Positions 9,200 to 18,127 of a stretch of 64,000 nucleotides of DNA are shown here, piece by piece. The notes below the pieces were generated by a model. The model did not search any database. It was given only the letters and a program-made list of their open reading frames with translations, and had not been told where the DNA came from. Made by a program: the position numbers and the translations under genes. Numbering within the stretch: the first letter of the stretch is position 1; each line of letters starts with the position of its first letter. Origin of the DNA: JBKQVT01 sp963727245 (GTDB lineage Bacteria > Planctomycetota > Planctomycetia > Pirellulales > Thermoguttaceae); the NCBI GenBank assembly GCA_963727245.1, contig CAVSFO010000014.1:1-64000 (forward strand), in the 5' to 3' direction.

Positions 9200-10081
9200 A
9201 TGAACGAAGTCCGAAACATTCCCATCGACCAGCTTGTGGACCCGCCCGTGGTTCTCCGCCTGGTGAACCGCGCCTGCGTCGCCTACTTGGAACTGCGCGA
9301 CTCGCTGGCCCACTACGGTCCCCTCAACTCGATCTGCGTCCGTCCGTCGCCCCGATTTCCGGGCAAGTATGACGTGGCGGACGGGCTCTATCGCGTCACG
9401 GCGGGCCGCGAGATCGCCCTGCCCGCTTTCCCGTGCATCATCAAGGACTTGACCGACGACGACTTGCTGGCGATCCAGATTCAGGCCAATGCCGTGCGGC
9501 CGGAAACGACACCGATGGAATACGCCCGGCAGATTCGACGCATCATGGATTCCCGTCCGGGGATCAAGGATTACGAACTGGTCGGGATCATCCATAAGAG
9601 CCCTGGTTGGATCAGGGACACCCTGGGGCTGGAGAAGTTACGGAAGGATTTCCAGTTGGCGGTGGAGCGTGGCGAGATGCCACTCGGGTCCGCCTACGAA
9701 CTGGCCCGCATCCCCTACAAACATCAGGCCGCATTCTTCGACGCCGCGCGAACGATGCCGGTGGCCGAGTTTCGTGCAATGGCCCAAGCCTTCCTGAAGC
9801 AGTTTCAGGAGGCCGTGCGGCAAGGCAAGTTGGACGCCTTCTTCACGGAAGATTTCAGGCCCCAGGCATACATGAGGCCCTTGAAGGAAGTACAGCCGGA
9901 ATACGAAAAGCCTGCGATTTCGGCCATCTTGCTGACAGCAGAAAACTGCAAAACCCCGCTGGACGCCTGGCGGGCGGCGTTGGCGTGGGTGATGCACCTG
10001 GACCGGGAGAGCATCGAAGCCCAGCGCCAAGCTGTGATGAACCGCAACCGTTCAAAGGAGGCGCCCGACAAACAACCCTAG
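9200..10081 (+). CDS. ParB/Srx-fold DNA-binding protein (first of two)
   Basis: 293 residues from the ATG at 9200 (MNEVRNIPIDQLVDPPVV); the longer frame from 9122 would cross the inverted repeat. An N-terminal ParB-like domain (about 1-95) with DVADGLYRVTAGREIALP in place of the usual GxxRRxA is followed by a helical region with an HTH around YELVGIIHKSPGWIRDTLGLEKL (about 125-155). ParB proteins bind DNA sites for segregation or transcription control. There is no ParA nearby. Its position beside the large dyad makes that dyad its likely binding site, which is inference. Confidence 0.75.
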   Translation: MNEVRNIPIDQLVDPPVVLRLVNRACVAYLELRDSLAHYGPLNSICVRPSPRFPGKYDVADGLYRVTAGREIALPAFPCIIKDLTDDDLLAIQIQANAVRPETTPMEYARQIRRIMDSRPGIKDYELVGIIHKSPGWIRDTLGLEKLRKDFQLAVERGEMPLGSAYELARIPYKHQAAFFDAARTMPVAEFRAMAQAFLKQFQEAVRQGKLDAFFTEDFRPQAYMRPLKEVQPEYEKPAISAILLTAENCKTPLDAWRAALAWVMHLDRESIEAQRQAVMNRNRSKEAPDKQP

Positions 10082-10127
10082 TCGCCGTGTGTTCTTGTTG
10101 TCTCTTACACCTTTTGAGGTCCCATCA

Positions 10128-10868
10128 ATGTCCGACAGCACGAATCTGGTCCCCCTGAATCTTGACCAACTCCCCTCCACCCAGATCGGCAGTGACGATC
10201 AGTTCGCCGATCTCGCCAAGAGCGCCGACTACATCGGCCGCCTGCAACTCTTCACCAAGGGCAAGGCGATCAACAAGAAGCTGGTCGGCCCCGGCAACTA
10301 CGGCATTCCCGAGAGCGACGAGGAAGTGATCGACCTGGGCGACACCATCGACATCATTCCGCTGGCCCGTCGGCCGAAGGCGATCGACATGACCGACAGC
10401 GAGGCGATCATCGTCAACTACGATCCCGCGGCCGACGAGTTCAAGCGAATCGCCGCGCAGTCGCTCGAAAAGGAAAGCCACTGCATGTATGGCCCCAGCT
10501 TCCTTGTTTACGAGCGGAGCACTGGCCGCTTCCTGGAATTCTTCTGCGGCAGCAAATCGAGCCGGAGCGAGGCGAAGAAACTCTACCCCTACCTGCCGCT
10601 GTCGCAAGCCGACATCGACGCCAAGGCGGCGAAGGACGAAGACGTGGGCGACCTGGCGCCGCACGGCCCGCTGCCGCTGACGTTAAAGAGTCGGCTGGTC
10701 GAGAAGGGCACCTACTCGTGGCACGTCCCCGTGGTGGTGAAGTGCGCGACCCCCTTCGAGAAACTGCCGCCGATGCAGCGGATCGTGAAGGAAATCACGG
10801 CCTTCTTGACCGTCAAGGACAACGGCGTGGAGCGAGCCGCCCCAGTACAGTCTAGCCGCGCTCGCTAG
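10128..10868 (+). CDS. Conserved-looking phage-element protein of unknown function
   Basis: 246 residues from the ATG at 10128 (MSDSTNLVPLNLDQL), preceded by a purine-rich TTTTGAGGT box. It is an acidic, soluble protein with a central segment CMYGPSFLVYERSTGRFLEFF typical of a beta-rich fold, and no transmembrane segment. It lies between the ParB-like gene and a terminator-like stem, so it is probably expressed with the former. A single-stranded DNA-binding or other replication accessory role is conceivable but not shown by any motif. Confidence 0.6.
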   Translation: MSDSTNLVPLNLDQLPSTQIGSDDQFADLAKSADYIGRLQLFTKGKAINKKLVGPGNYGIPESDEEVIDLGDTIDIIPLARRPKAIDMTDSEAIIVNYDPAADEFKRIAAQSLEKESHCMYGPSFLVYERSTGRFLEFFCGSKSSRSEAKKLYPYLPLSQADIDAKAAKDEDVGDLAPHGPLPLTLKSRLVEKGTYSWHVPVVVKCATPFEKLPPMQRIVKEITAFLTVKDNGVERAAPVQSSRAR

Positions 10869-10887
10869 TCCCCGTCGTCTATTTGCT

Positions 10888-10920
10888 CCCCGCCGGACCC
10901 GCCACAAGGCCCCGGCGGGG
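10888..10920 (+). terminator. Probable intrinsic terminator or stem-loop
   Basis: CCCCGCCGG at 10888-10896 pairs with CCGGCGGGG at 10912-10920 across a 15-base loop, followed by TTCT. It lies just after the 10128 gene within a 179-base gap. The T-tract is short, so termination may be weak. Confidence 0.5.
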
Positions 10921-11047
10921 TTCTCAACGCACCCGCTGCACCGCTCCCTTCCAGCGAAGGTGACGTGCATCAAGGGCGGGTTTCACCGACCGGTCCTCTG
11001 GCGGGCTTCTCCCGCCAGAGGGCAGGCGTTTTCCCTCTCATCGCGCC

Positions 11048-11572
11048 ATGCTGCCTGAAGTATTGCTCGTTACGACACCGGCCGTCAACTTTCGCGCCTT
11101 TCTCGGCGCGTGCCTTCATGTGCTGGGCTATTCCCCGGCGCGGGCGGCTGACGCCGCGCCACGCGATCTGTCCGAGCCGGAGAAGTTCCTGAGTTGCCTG
11201 GCTGCGCTCCGGGACCAGAAGGCCCCGGCGAGTCTCGCGCCAAACCTCTTGACGCACATCTCGTTCAGCGTGTTCGTGGTCGCCGACGAGCGCGACCTGC
11301 TCGACATCCTGGAACGCTGCGCCGGAATGCCTTTTGTCACGGCCGAGACCACGGTTCGCGGCATGACGGCAGCGGTGATTACCGGAACCCTGGCCCAGTG
11401 GCGTGACGCCGTGGCGTCCGGGTCCGTGAGCAACGTCGAAGCATCCGTACGCGCCGGCTTCAACAAGGTCTACGGCCTCTTCTGCGGCGCGGGCTTGAAC
11501 GTGTGGGGCGACTACCGCACCCGCGAGGCACCCGACCGCACCCTCCTCTTGGAATACAAACCGCAACGATGA
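11048..11572 (+). CDS. Unknown protein coupled to a DNA methylase
   Basis: 174 residues, MLPEVLLVTTPAVNFRAF at the start. It is largely helical with no recognisable active site or membrane segment. Its stop overlaps the ATG of the following N6/N4 methylase (ATGA at 11569-11572), so the two are co-translated. That may indicate a helper of the modification enzyme or merely operon packing. Confidence 0.55.
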   Translation: MLPEVLLVTTPAVNFRAFLGACLHVLGYSPARAADAAPRDLSEPEKFLSCLAALRDQKAPASLAPNLLTHISFSVFVVADERDLLDILERCAGMPFVTAETTVRGMTAAVITGTLAQWRDAVASGSVSNVEASVRAGFNKVYGLFCGAGLNVWGDYRTREAPDRTLLLEYKPQR

Positions 11573-12769
11573 ACCCGCACTACCGGCAAGACAATATCAC
11601 GCTCTACTGCGGCGACAACCTTCAAGTGCTGCCGACGCTGCCCGAGAAAAGCGTGGACTTCGTGTGTACTGATCCCCCCTACGGAATCGCATTCATGGGG
11701 AAGGATTGGGACCACGGTGTCCCTGGCGTCCCGTACTGGCAGGCCATCATGCGGGTCTGCAAGCCCGGTGCGTTGCTGCTGGCCTTCGGTGGCACGCGGA
11801 CTTACCACCGGCTCACCTGCGCGATCGAGGATGCCGGATGGGAGATTCGTGACTGCCTGATGTGGCTCTATGGTCAGGGCTTTCCCAAGGCCCCGGACAT
11901 CGGCCTGCTGATCGACAAGGCGAAGGGAGCCAATCGCAAGGTCGTCGGCACGAAGCTGGGCCAGCCTGGCTACTCGCTGGCGGACAACGGACGGACGAAC
12001 GAGGTCTACGGCGATCTCCATAATCCGGCGGCCGAGTGCGCCATCACGGCCCCCGCTACGGAGTTGGCGAAGTTGTGGACCGGCTGGGCCAACTCGCTCA
12101 AGCCTGCGTGGGAGCCGATCATCCTGGCGATGAAGCCGCTGGACGGCACGCTGGCCCACAACGCCCAGCGGTGGGGCGTGGCCGGTGTGAACATCGACGG
12201 CAGCAGGATCGGCACGGACAGCACCGTCCGCACGCGCAGCCCCGAGTCGCATTCGGATGGTGGCTGGGTCAGCGTCAACCGGTCGCCCGTGGGCGGCTCG
12301 GAACGTGGGCGATGGCCGGCGAATCTGCTCTTGGACGAAGAGGCTGCGGCCCTGTTGGACGAACAGACCGGCACGCTCAAGAGCGGCGTGATGAAGGCCG
12401 GGCAGCAGCGGAACCGCAGCAAGGGCGGCGGTGGCTACCACGGCGACTTCCCCGACAGGGCCACGGACCACAACACCTATGGGGATTCCGGGGGCGCAGA
12501 GCCGCTTCTTCTACGTCGCCAAGGCCGCGAAGAAGGAACGCAATCCGGCCCAGGGGCCAAAGAACGACCACCCCACCGTCAAGCCCTTGACGCTAATGGA
12601 GTACCTGCTGGTGCTCTTGTCCACGCCCACGGGCGGTGTGGTCCTGGACCCGTTCGCCGGCAGCGGTTCAACGCTGCTGGCCGCCAAGCGGCTCGGCCGC
12701 CCGTGCATCGGGGTCGAGTTGGATGGGCACAACTGCGAAATTGCTGCCGCCCGTCTGGATTCACTCTAA
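11569..12769 (+). pseudogene. N6-adenine/N4-cytosine DNA methylase split by one frameshift
   Basis: The first frame (from ATG 11569) carries motif IV CTDPPYGIAFMGKDWDHG near residue 36 and a long target-recognition region. Near 12498 it leaves frame. The +1 frame continues with SRFFYVAKAAKKERN, the NDHPTVKPLTLM segment and the AdoMet site VVLDPFAGSGSTLLAAKRLG. The order IV then I makes it a beta-class type methylase. One extra base in the GGGGGCGCAGAG stretch explains the break. It is either a real mutation or an assembly error, since other conserved genes in this window show the same kind of damage. If intact it would modify the element's DNA against host restriction. Confidence 0.8.
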
Positions 12770-12801
12770 CTTTTCCGCGTCTTGCTGATATATGGGTGTC
12801 A
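12759..12801 (+). promoter_or_regulatory. 43-bp promoter-like repeat, copy 1
   Basis: The block reads ATTCACTCTAACTT, a 9-base spacer, then TTGCTGATATATGGGTGTCA. The same arrangement recurs at 30575-30617 and 38247-38289, always just after one gene's stop and ahead of a new run of small genes. Here it overlaps the stop codon of the methylase and precedes the gene at 12826. A -10-like GATATA lies 17 bases after CTCTAA. It is a candidate promoter for the element's own sigma factor (gene at 29741). Confidence 0.65.
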
Positions 12802-12825
12802 CCGCTTTTGAGGTTTGGATGAACA

Positions 12826-13020
12826 ATGACCGAGCAAGACGTGCGTGTAAACGAGCGAAAGCGATTGGCGACCGCTTTACGGCGGCTGGCCTCAGTGATC
12901 TTCGAGGAAGCCGGCCGTTTGGCTCCGGTGCCATGTCACGCCAAGGCCGCCAAGCAAGCAGTCTTCGAGGCGGCTGTGACCCGCAAGATCGCGGGCTTGA
13001 TTGACGAGGGGAGGATTTGA
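12826..13020 (+). CDS. Small helical protein, unknown function
   Basis: 64 residues, MTEQDVRVNERKRLATALRR at the start. It is mostly alpha-helical and basic. It is the first gene after promoter-like repeat copy 1 and its stop overlaps the helicase start at 13020. Confidence 0.55.
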   Translation: MTEQDVRVNERKRLATALRRLASVIFEEAGRLAPVPCHAKAAKQAVFEAAVTRKIAGLIDEGRI

Positions 13021-14987
13021 TGTCGGTTGTCCAAACCAAACTGCGGACCACAACTTTCTCCGGCACGCCGATCCTCGTCTCGGCGACCTTGGAGTACAAG
13101 GATGGCCGCATCTATTTCCTCAAGTCGCCTTACTCGCTGAAGGACGAAATCAAGGCCATGCGCGGCTCGCGCTGGCACGGCTATGAGGAAGAGAACCCGC
13201 AGAAGATATGGTCTGTGGAAGATTGCCAGCGTAACCGTTTCCAGCTTTCCTTCCTCATGGGCGCGGATGCCTACGCCTGGTTCGACCGCCCGTTGGTCCG
13301 GCACGACTACACGCGCCCGCTGAAGGACCATCAGAAGGATTTGTCCGATGCCGGCCTGACATACCACTACCACATCTTCGCCGCCGAGATGGGCACGGGC
13401 AAGACGTTGAGTGCCCAAGAGGTAATCGAGCGGTCGGGTGTGGACTGGTGGTTCTGGGTCGGCCCAAAGACCAGCATCCCGAACATCCAGCGCGAGTTTC
13501 GCAAGTGGCGATTCCCCTTCGACCGCTTCAACGTCGAGTTCTTCACCTACGAAGGTCTGAAGACCTGGGTGGAGGGATGGAAGCCCGGTGCGCCGATCCC
13601 CGCCGGACTGATTTGCGATGAGTCGAGCCGGTGCAAGAACGCGGGGTCGCAGCGCTCGCAAGCCTGCCAGGCCCTTGCGGACATGATCCGCGAAAAGTAC
13701 AGCCTGCAAAAGGGCTTCGTGATTGAGATGTCGGGCACGCCGTCGCCGAAGTCCCCGGTGGATTGGTGGAGTCAGTGCGAGATCGCCTGGCCCGGCTTCC
13801 TGCGGGAAGGGAGCCACAAAGCGATGGAAGAGCGCATGGCCTTCATGGTCCAGCAGACCTACGACGAGGGCACGTTCAAAAAACGCATTGGCTGGAAAGA
13901 CGACGAGCGGAAGTGCGCCGAGTGCGGCGAGACCTGCGAGGAAGGGCCTCACGAGTTGGACGGCCTCACGGACCCGGCCGACTACCACAACTTCAAGCCC
14001 AGTAAGAATGAGGTCGCCTACCTCTGCCAGCGGCTCAAGGGCCTGGTCACGATCAAGCACAAGAAGGATTGCTTGGACCTGCCCGACAAGCGCTATCGCA
14101 AGATCATCTGCAAGCCGACCGCGAGCATCATTCGCGTGGCAGAGGCCATTGTCCAGGCCGCCCCGAACGCCGTCACCGGCATGACCTTGCTCCGCGAACT
14201 GAGCGACGGGTTCCAGTACCGCGAGGTCCAGGACGGTACGACGCGATGCACCCACTGTGCTGACGGCACGGTGGCCGAATGGTCAGACCGGGATAACCCA
14301 GAGCAGACGTTCTCGGCCATCGACATGCTGGACCCGGAGGTCGTGGGCCGGCTGGTCAAGCAGGCGGTAACCTGCCCGGTCTGCGGCGGCGCACGGGAGG
14401 TCCCCAAGCTGGTGCGCGTCACCCGCGAGGTTCCGTGCCCCAAGGATGCCGCGCTGAAGATGCTCTTGGACGAAAACGAAGAGACCGGCCGCCTGGTGAT
14501 TTTCGCAGGCTTCACTGGCTCGGTGGATCGCGTCGTCAATCTTTGCCTCAAGGAAAAGTGGAACGTCGTGCGCTGCGACCAGGGCGTGTTCCAGGTCTTG
14601 ACGCACAACGGTGAAGGCGTGGCCGCCGAGCCGTTGGACTATTGGGCTGACATGAATCAACCCCGTGTGGCCTTCTGTGCAAACCCCGAGTCGGGCGGCA
14701 TGAGCCTGACGCTGGTGGAGGCCCGTACCGCGGTCTACTGGTCCAACTCCTGGAAGCCCGAGTATCGCGTGCAGAGTGAAGACCGGATTCACCGCATCGG
14801 CATGGACCTGAACAAGGGCTGCCTGATCGTTGACCTGATCCATCTTCCCAGTGACGAGCGCGTCTTGGACGTGATCCGCCAGAACCGGAAACTGGAGCTA
14901 ATGACGATGGGCGAACTGATGGCCGGCATCCAATGGGAGAGCGACAGCAAGGAAGGAACCCTGCAAGTTGTGGAGGCCGTGCCGTGA
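13020..14987 (+). CDS. SNF2/DEAD-like DNA helicase with zinc-finger insertions
   Basis: About 655 residues from the ATG at 13020. Walker A is AAEMGTGKTLSA near residue 121, motif II is CDESSRCKN near 200, motif III is MSGTPSPKSP near 240, and motif VI is QSEDRIHRIGM near 585. This is the SNF2-like layout. Two cysteine clusters, CAECGETCEE near residue 300 and CTHC with CPVCGG near 410-460, suggest zinc-binding inserts between the helicase lobes. It should translocate on double-stranded DNA using ATP. It is coupled to genes on both sides (overlaps at 13020 and 14984). Phage SNF2-like helicases are thought to act in replication or recombination. Confidence 0.85.
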   Translation: MSVVQTKLRTTTFSGTPILVSATLEYKDGRIYFLKSPYSLKDEIKAMRGSRWHGYEEENPQKIWSVEDCQRNRFQLSFLMGADAYAWFDRPLVRHDYTRPLKDHQKDLSDAGLTYHYHIFAAEMGTGKTLSAQEVIERSGVDWWFWVGPKTSIPNIQREFRKWRFPFDRFNVEFFTYEGLKTWVEGWKPGAPIPAGLICDESSRCKNAGSQRSQACQALADMIREKYSLQKGFVIEMSGTPSPKSPVDWWSQCEIAWPGFLREGSHKAMEERMAFMVQQTYDEGTFKKRIGWKDDERKCAECGETCEEGPHELDGLTDPADYHNFKPSKNEVAYLCQRLKGLVTIKHKKDCLDLPDKRYRKIICKPTASIIRVAEAIVQAAPNAVTGMTLLRELSDGFQYREVQDGTTRCTHCADGTVAEWSDRDNPEQTFSAIDMLDPEVVGRLVKQAVTCPVCGGAREVPKLVRVTREVPCPKDAALKMLLDENEETGRLVIFAGFTGSVDRVVNLCLKEKWNVVRCDQGVFQVLTHNGEGVAAEPLDYWADMNQPRVAFCANPESGGMSLTLVEARTAVYWSNSWKPEYRVQSEDRIHRIGMDLNKGCLIVDLIHLPSDERVLDVIRQNRKLELMTMGELMAGIQWESDSKEGTLQVVEAVP

Positions 14988-15328
14988 ACCATGTTCAGTG
15001 TGACGCCTTTCTGTATGCAGGAAGGTGGATGCCTCGGCATCCCAACAGCCTGGGCGACAACGTGCGGCACGCCTTGTACGGAATGTGCAAGTATCGCGGC
15101 GGCCTGCGTCTGCACGGCATCGCGCTGGAAGAGGTTGCGGCGAATAGTGACGATCCCCGCGTTGTGGTGCATGTCGCCGTGGACGGCTGGGTCGATGCCG
15201 GAGCGTTTTGCGATTGGGTCCATGAGGCTTTGGTATTCCACCTGTGCCCGGAGTACGAGAGTCAAGTCGAGGTCGAGATCGTGGAAGACGACGACGATGC
15301 CGACGATGGTTTTCTTTTCGATGCCTGA
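14984..15328 (+). CDS. Unknown small protein with acidic tail
   Basis: 114 residues from a GTG at 14984 that overlaps the helicase stop. It begins MNHVQCDAFLYAGRWMPRHP, has a compact alpha/beta body and ends in a long aspartate-rich tail. Tight coupling to the helicase suggests a joint role; no family is recognised. Confidence 0.55.
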   Translation: MNHVQCDAFLYAGRWMPRHPNSLGDNVRHALYGMCKYRGGLRLHGIALEEVAANSDDPRVVVHVAVDGWVDAGAFCDWVHEALVFHLCPEYESQVEVEIVEDDDDADDGFLFDA

Positions 15329-15382
15329 GAGGCGTTCGCCTCGCGTGCGATTTACACCTTTTCACCTTTTGGAGTTGCAGCG

Positions 15383-16324
15383 ATGAAGTACCTGGTCCTG
15401 GCCATTACCCTCCCCCTTTCTTTCGCGTTGCTTGGCGGCACAGCCGTAGCCGGCGTGCCCGACGATTTACAGCAGATCAGCGTCACGATCAAGGCCGGTG
15501 ATGCCCAGGGTTCCGGCACCATCGTCACCCGCAAGATCGGCGACAACACGGTTTCCTTCATCTGGACGGCCGGGCACGTCGTTGACAACCTCCGCGTGGT
15601 CCGCAAGGTCATTACAGCCGATGGCGGCACCCGCGTGGTCGTCGAGTTTCGGGACGCCCAGATTGTCCAGGAATTCCAGCAGAAGGGGCGGCGCGTCGGC
15701 GAGACAAAGCTGGACGCCAAAATCATCAAGTTCAGCGATGCCGATTTTGGCGAAGACCTAGCCCTCTTGATGGTCCGCCGCACGAACGCCTATCCGCTCT
15801 CGGTCTCCGCGAAATTCAAGACCGACGTGAATTACGTCCCGGCCATCGGCGTCGAGTTGAGCCACTGCGGCAGTCTGCTCGGTCAGTTTGGCGCCAACAG
15901 TTACACCGAGGGCGTATTGAGCCAGGTCGGCCGGACCCTGGAGATGAAGGGGGCCAACGTCAAGGTCTTCGACCAGGTGACGGCCGTGGCTTTTCCCGGT
16001 TCGTCGGGCGGCGGCATGTTCCTCAAGGCCAATGGCGAGTACGTCGGCATGTTGACCCAGGGCGTGATGAAGCTGCAAGGCTTCAATTTCATCGTTCCCG
16101 TGCGGCGCATCCATGCCTTCGCCAAGGCCGCCAAGATCGAATGGGCCGTCGATCCCAACGCCAAGCTGCCCACCCTGGCCGAGATCGAGGCGATGCCCGT
16201 GGAAGAGGGCGGCGTGCTTCCCAGCGATATGCCTGGCAATGCCCACACCGAGCCGGCGGACTCTACGTTCGACTTCGACGGCGCAGCCTCGTGGGTCGAG
16301 AAGTTTCTGCGTCTTGTCCGGTAA
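15383..16324 (+). CDS. Secreted trypsin-like serine protease
   Basis: 313 residues with a signal peptide (hydrophobic residues 3-23, ALLGGTAVA then a likely cleavage). The catalytic triad is visible: His in FIWTAGHVVDN near residue 60, Asp in FGEDLALLMV near 128, and Ser in AFPGSSGGGMFL near 210. It belongs to the chymotrypsin/HtrA-like S1 fold without a PDZ domain. The protein would act outside the cytoplasmic membrane. It is followed by a strong terminator, so it ends a transcription unit. A secreted protease is unusual among replication genes and could serve cell-envelope remodelling, lysis or exclusion. Confidence 0.85.
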   Translation: MKYLVLAITLPLSFALLGGTAVAGVPDDLQQISVTIKAGDAQGSGTIVTRKIGDNTVSFIWTAGHVVDNLRVVRKVITADGGTRVVVEFRDAQIVQEFQQKGRRVGETKLDAKIIKFSDADFGEDLALLMVRRTNAYPLSVSAKFKTDVNYVPAIGVELSHCGSLLGQFGANSYTEGVLSQVGRTLEMKGANVKVFDQVTAVAFPGSSGGGMFLKANGEYVGMLTQGVMKLQGFNFIVPVRRIHAFAKAAKIEWAVDPNAKLPTLAEIEAMPVEEGGVLPSDMPGNAHTEPADSTFDFDGAASWVEKFLRLVR

Positions 16325-16349
16325 CTCTGCCTCCAATCGCTGCAATCAC

Positions 16350-16385
16350 GCCGGACGGCCAAAAGGCAGCGGCCGTCCGGCTTTT
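16350..16385 (+). terminator. Rho-independent terminator after the protease gene
   Basis: GCCGGACGGCC at 16350-16360 pairs perfectly with GGCCGTCCGGC at 16371-16381 across a 10-base loop and is followed by TTTT at 16382-16385. Confidence 0.8.
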
Positions 16386-16422
16386 CAACACCCTTAACGG
16401 CGAGGCGAGAGCCGGAGTAATC

Positions 16423-17739
16423 ATGCGTTTGTCCAAGAAGAAAGTCGAGAAGATCAAGTTGGCGATTACCGCGGGCACGACGCAGCCCGAAATCGCCAAA
16501 AGGTTCAAGGTCAGCCGCTCCGTGGTGTCGGACATCGCCACGGGCCGCGTGCATAAAGATGTGCCGTGGCCGAATGGCGAGATGCCGAAGCCGAGGCAGG
16601 CCGGCGGCCAGCACAAGGCGCTTTCCGACTACGACCCGACCAACACCCGCATCATGGAGTTGGAAGCGGAGGTCATCCACCTCACGGAAGAGCGGAACCG
16701 CGAGCGGCAGAAGGTCAAGGCCAGCGCGAAGAGCGCCGGCCTGTTCAAGGCCGTCGTCAGCGAGATGGAGCAGCGGGTGAAACCGTTTTCTGCGCTGCCG
16801 CTTGCCCTGGACTTCCGCCGCAAGGCCCAGATCACCGAACACGTCGTTATGCACCTGAGTGACGGTCATCACGACAGCGTGGTGCGGCCCGAGGAAGTGG
16901 GCAGCCTGGAAGACTACAACTTCCCGATCAGTTGCGCCCGTGCGGAACGCTACGTGGACACCGTGGTCGAATGGACCCAGGACACCCTGACGCCGAAGTT
17001 CTACTTCCCGGTACTCTGGGTGCTGGCCTACGGTGACTACACCAGCGGCGAAATCCATCGTGCCTGCGAGCGATCTTATTACCGCAACCAGTTCAAGAAC
17101 TGCCTGGCCATCGGCCAGCTTCACGCCCTGATGTACCGCGACCTGGCGGCCCACTTTGAGCAAGTCCATGTGCTGTACCTGGCGGGTAACCACGGTCGGC
17201 GGACGCCGAAAAAGGACTACCTCGGCGCGAACGACAACTGGGACTACCTGGTTGCCGAAGTGGCCCACTTGCACTGCCGCGAGTTGGGCAACGTCCACTT
17301 CACGATTCCCGATGCGTGGAGCGCCAACATCAATATCAACGGCGTCGGCTTCAACGTGAGCCACGGTGATGATGTCCGCAGCAACCTGGGCATCCCCTGG
17401 TACGGCATGGTCCGCCGTCAAAAGGGCCTGATCGCCTTGGGGGCCGCGGCCGGCGCACAACGCTGCCGCTATTTCTGCGTGGGACATCATCATGCCGCAA
17501 GCACGCTGTCCGACGTGGATGGCGAACTGCTGGTCAACGGGTCGTGGGTCGGCACCGACGCCTTTGCCTACAACTCGCTGAGCGGATACCGCGAGCCGGC
17601 CCAGTGGCTTCATGGCGTGAACCCGAAGCACGGCATTACATGGCGGCTCAACTGCAAGTTGCGGCATGAGAACGAGCAACGAGGCCCCACGCGATACGTC
17701 ATTGACGGTGGCCGCGACGTAGGGCCGCTCTGCACCTGA
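16423..17739 (+). CDS. HTH domain fused to a calcineurin-like metallophosphoesterase
   Basis: 438 residues from the ATG at 16423. Residues 1-50 (KKVEKIKLAITAGTTQPEIA, then RFKVSRSVVSDIATGRVH) form a homeodomain-like HTH of the type seen in recombinases and phage regulators. A coiled-coil stretch follows. The C-terminal domain has metal-binding motifs HLSDGHHD, YGDYTSG, AGNHGR, VSHGDD and GHHHAA in the order of calcineurin-like phosphoesterases and DNA nucleases such as Mre11. A DNA-binding phosphoesterase suggests a nuclease, but no partner ATPase is next to it. It starts after a terminator, so it has its own promoter. Confidence 0.8.
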   Translation: MRLSKKKVEKIKLAITAGTTQPEIAKRFKVSRSVVSDIATGRVHKDVPWPNGEMPKPRQAGGQHKALSDYDPTNTRIMELEAEVIHLTEERNRERQKVKASAKSAGLFKAVVSEMEQRVKPFSALPLALDFRRKAQITEHVVMHLSDGHHDSVVRPEEVGSLEDYNFPISCARAERYVDTVVEWTQDTLTPKFYFPVLWVLAYGDYTSGEIHRACERSYYRNQFKNCLAIGQLHALMYRDLAAHFEQVHVLYLAGNHGRRTPKKDYLGANDNWDYLVAEVAHLHCRELGNVHFTIPDAWSANININGVGFNVSHGDDVRSNLGIPWYGMVRRQKGLIALGAAAGAQRCRYFCVGHHHAASTLSDVDGELLVNGSWVGTDAFAYNSLSGYREPAQWLHGVNPKHGITWRLNCKLRHENEQRGPTRYVIDGGRDVGPLCT

Positions 17740-17980
17740 CCCAAATCGGCTGGTCTTCGATTTCACCAACGAGAAAGCATGACGTGTGGATAAACTCACC
17801 TCCTTGTCCCTATGCTCCGGCGGCGCAGGACTTGACCTGGGCCTTCAACTTGTCCTACCAATTCGCACAGTCGGTTGGGTGGAGTGGGAAGCCTTCGCCA
17901 TCGAATACTTGGCTCAGGCGATGGAAGCAGGTTGCTTGGATCAAGCGCCTCTTTGGACGGTTATGTGGTCCACCACATAA

Positions 17981-18014
17981 CCGTCCTTCTGTGGCGCAGT
18001 CAGTTATGTGGCGT
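17981..18014 (+). repeat. Left terminal inverted repeat of the RIT element
   Basis: 34 bases beginning CCGTCCTTCTGTGGCGCAGT, exactly inverse to 21332-21365. Immediately to its left GGACGGTTATGTGG (17955-17968) and CCACATAACCGTCC (17973-17986) form a 14-bp dyad with a 4-base centre, overlapping the repeat's first six bases. Confidence 0.9.
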
Positions 18015-18127
18015 AGCTCGTTCATCCGGCTGTATTTCGGCGTTTCGCTCATTCTTTGCACCACATAATTGTGGTGTTACGCTATGGGGAGAATGGTCCG
18101 TTTCCCTATTCTCCCGGAGGTGCGACT

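Noticed and set aside
15901..17799. A 632-codon open frame on the minus strand opposite the protease and phosphoesterase genes
   Set aside because: It covers two clearly recognisable plus-strand genes and their terminator, and its composition is that of a high-GC antisense shadow.
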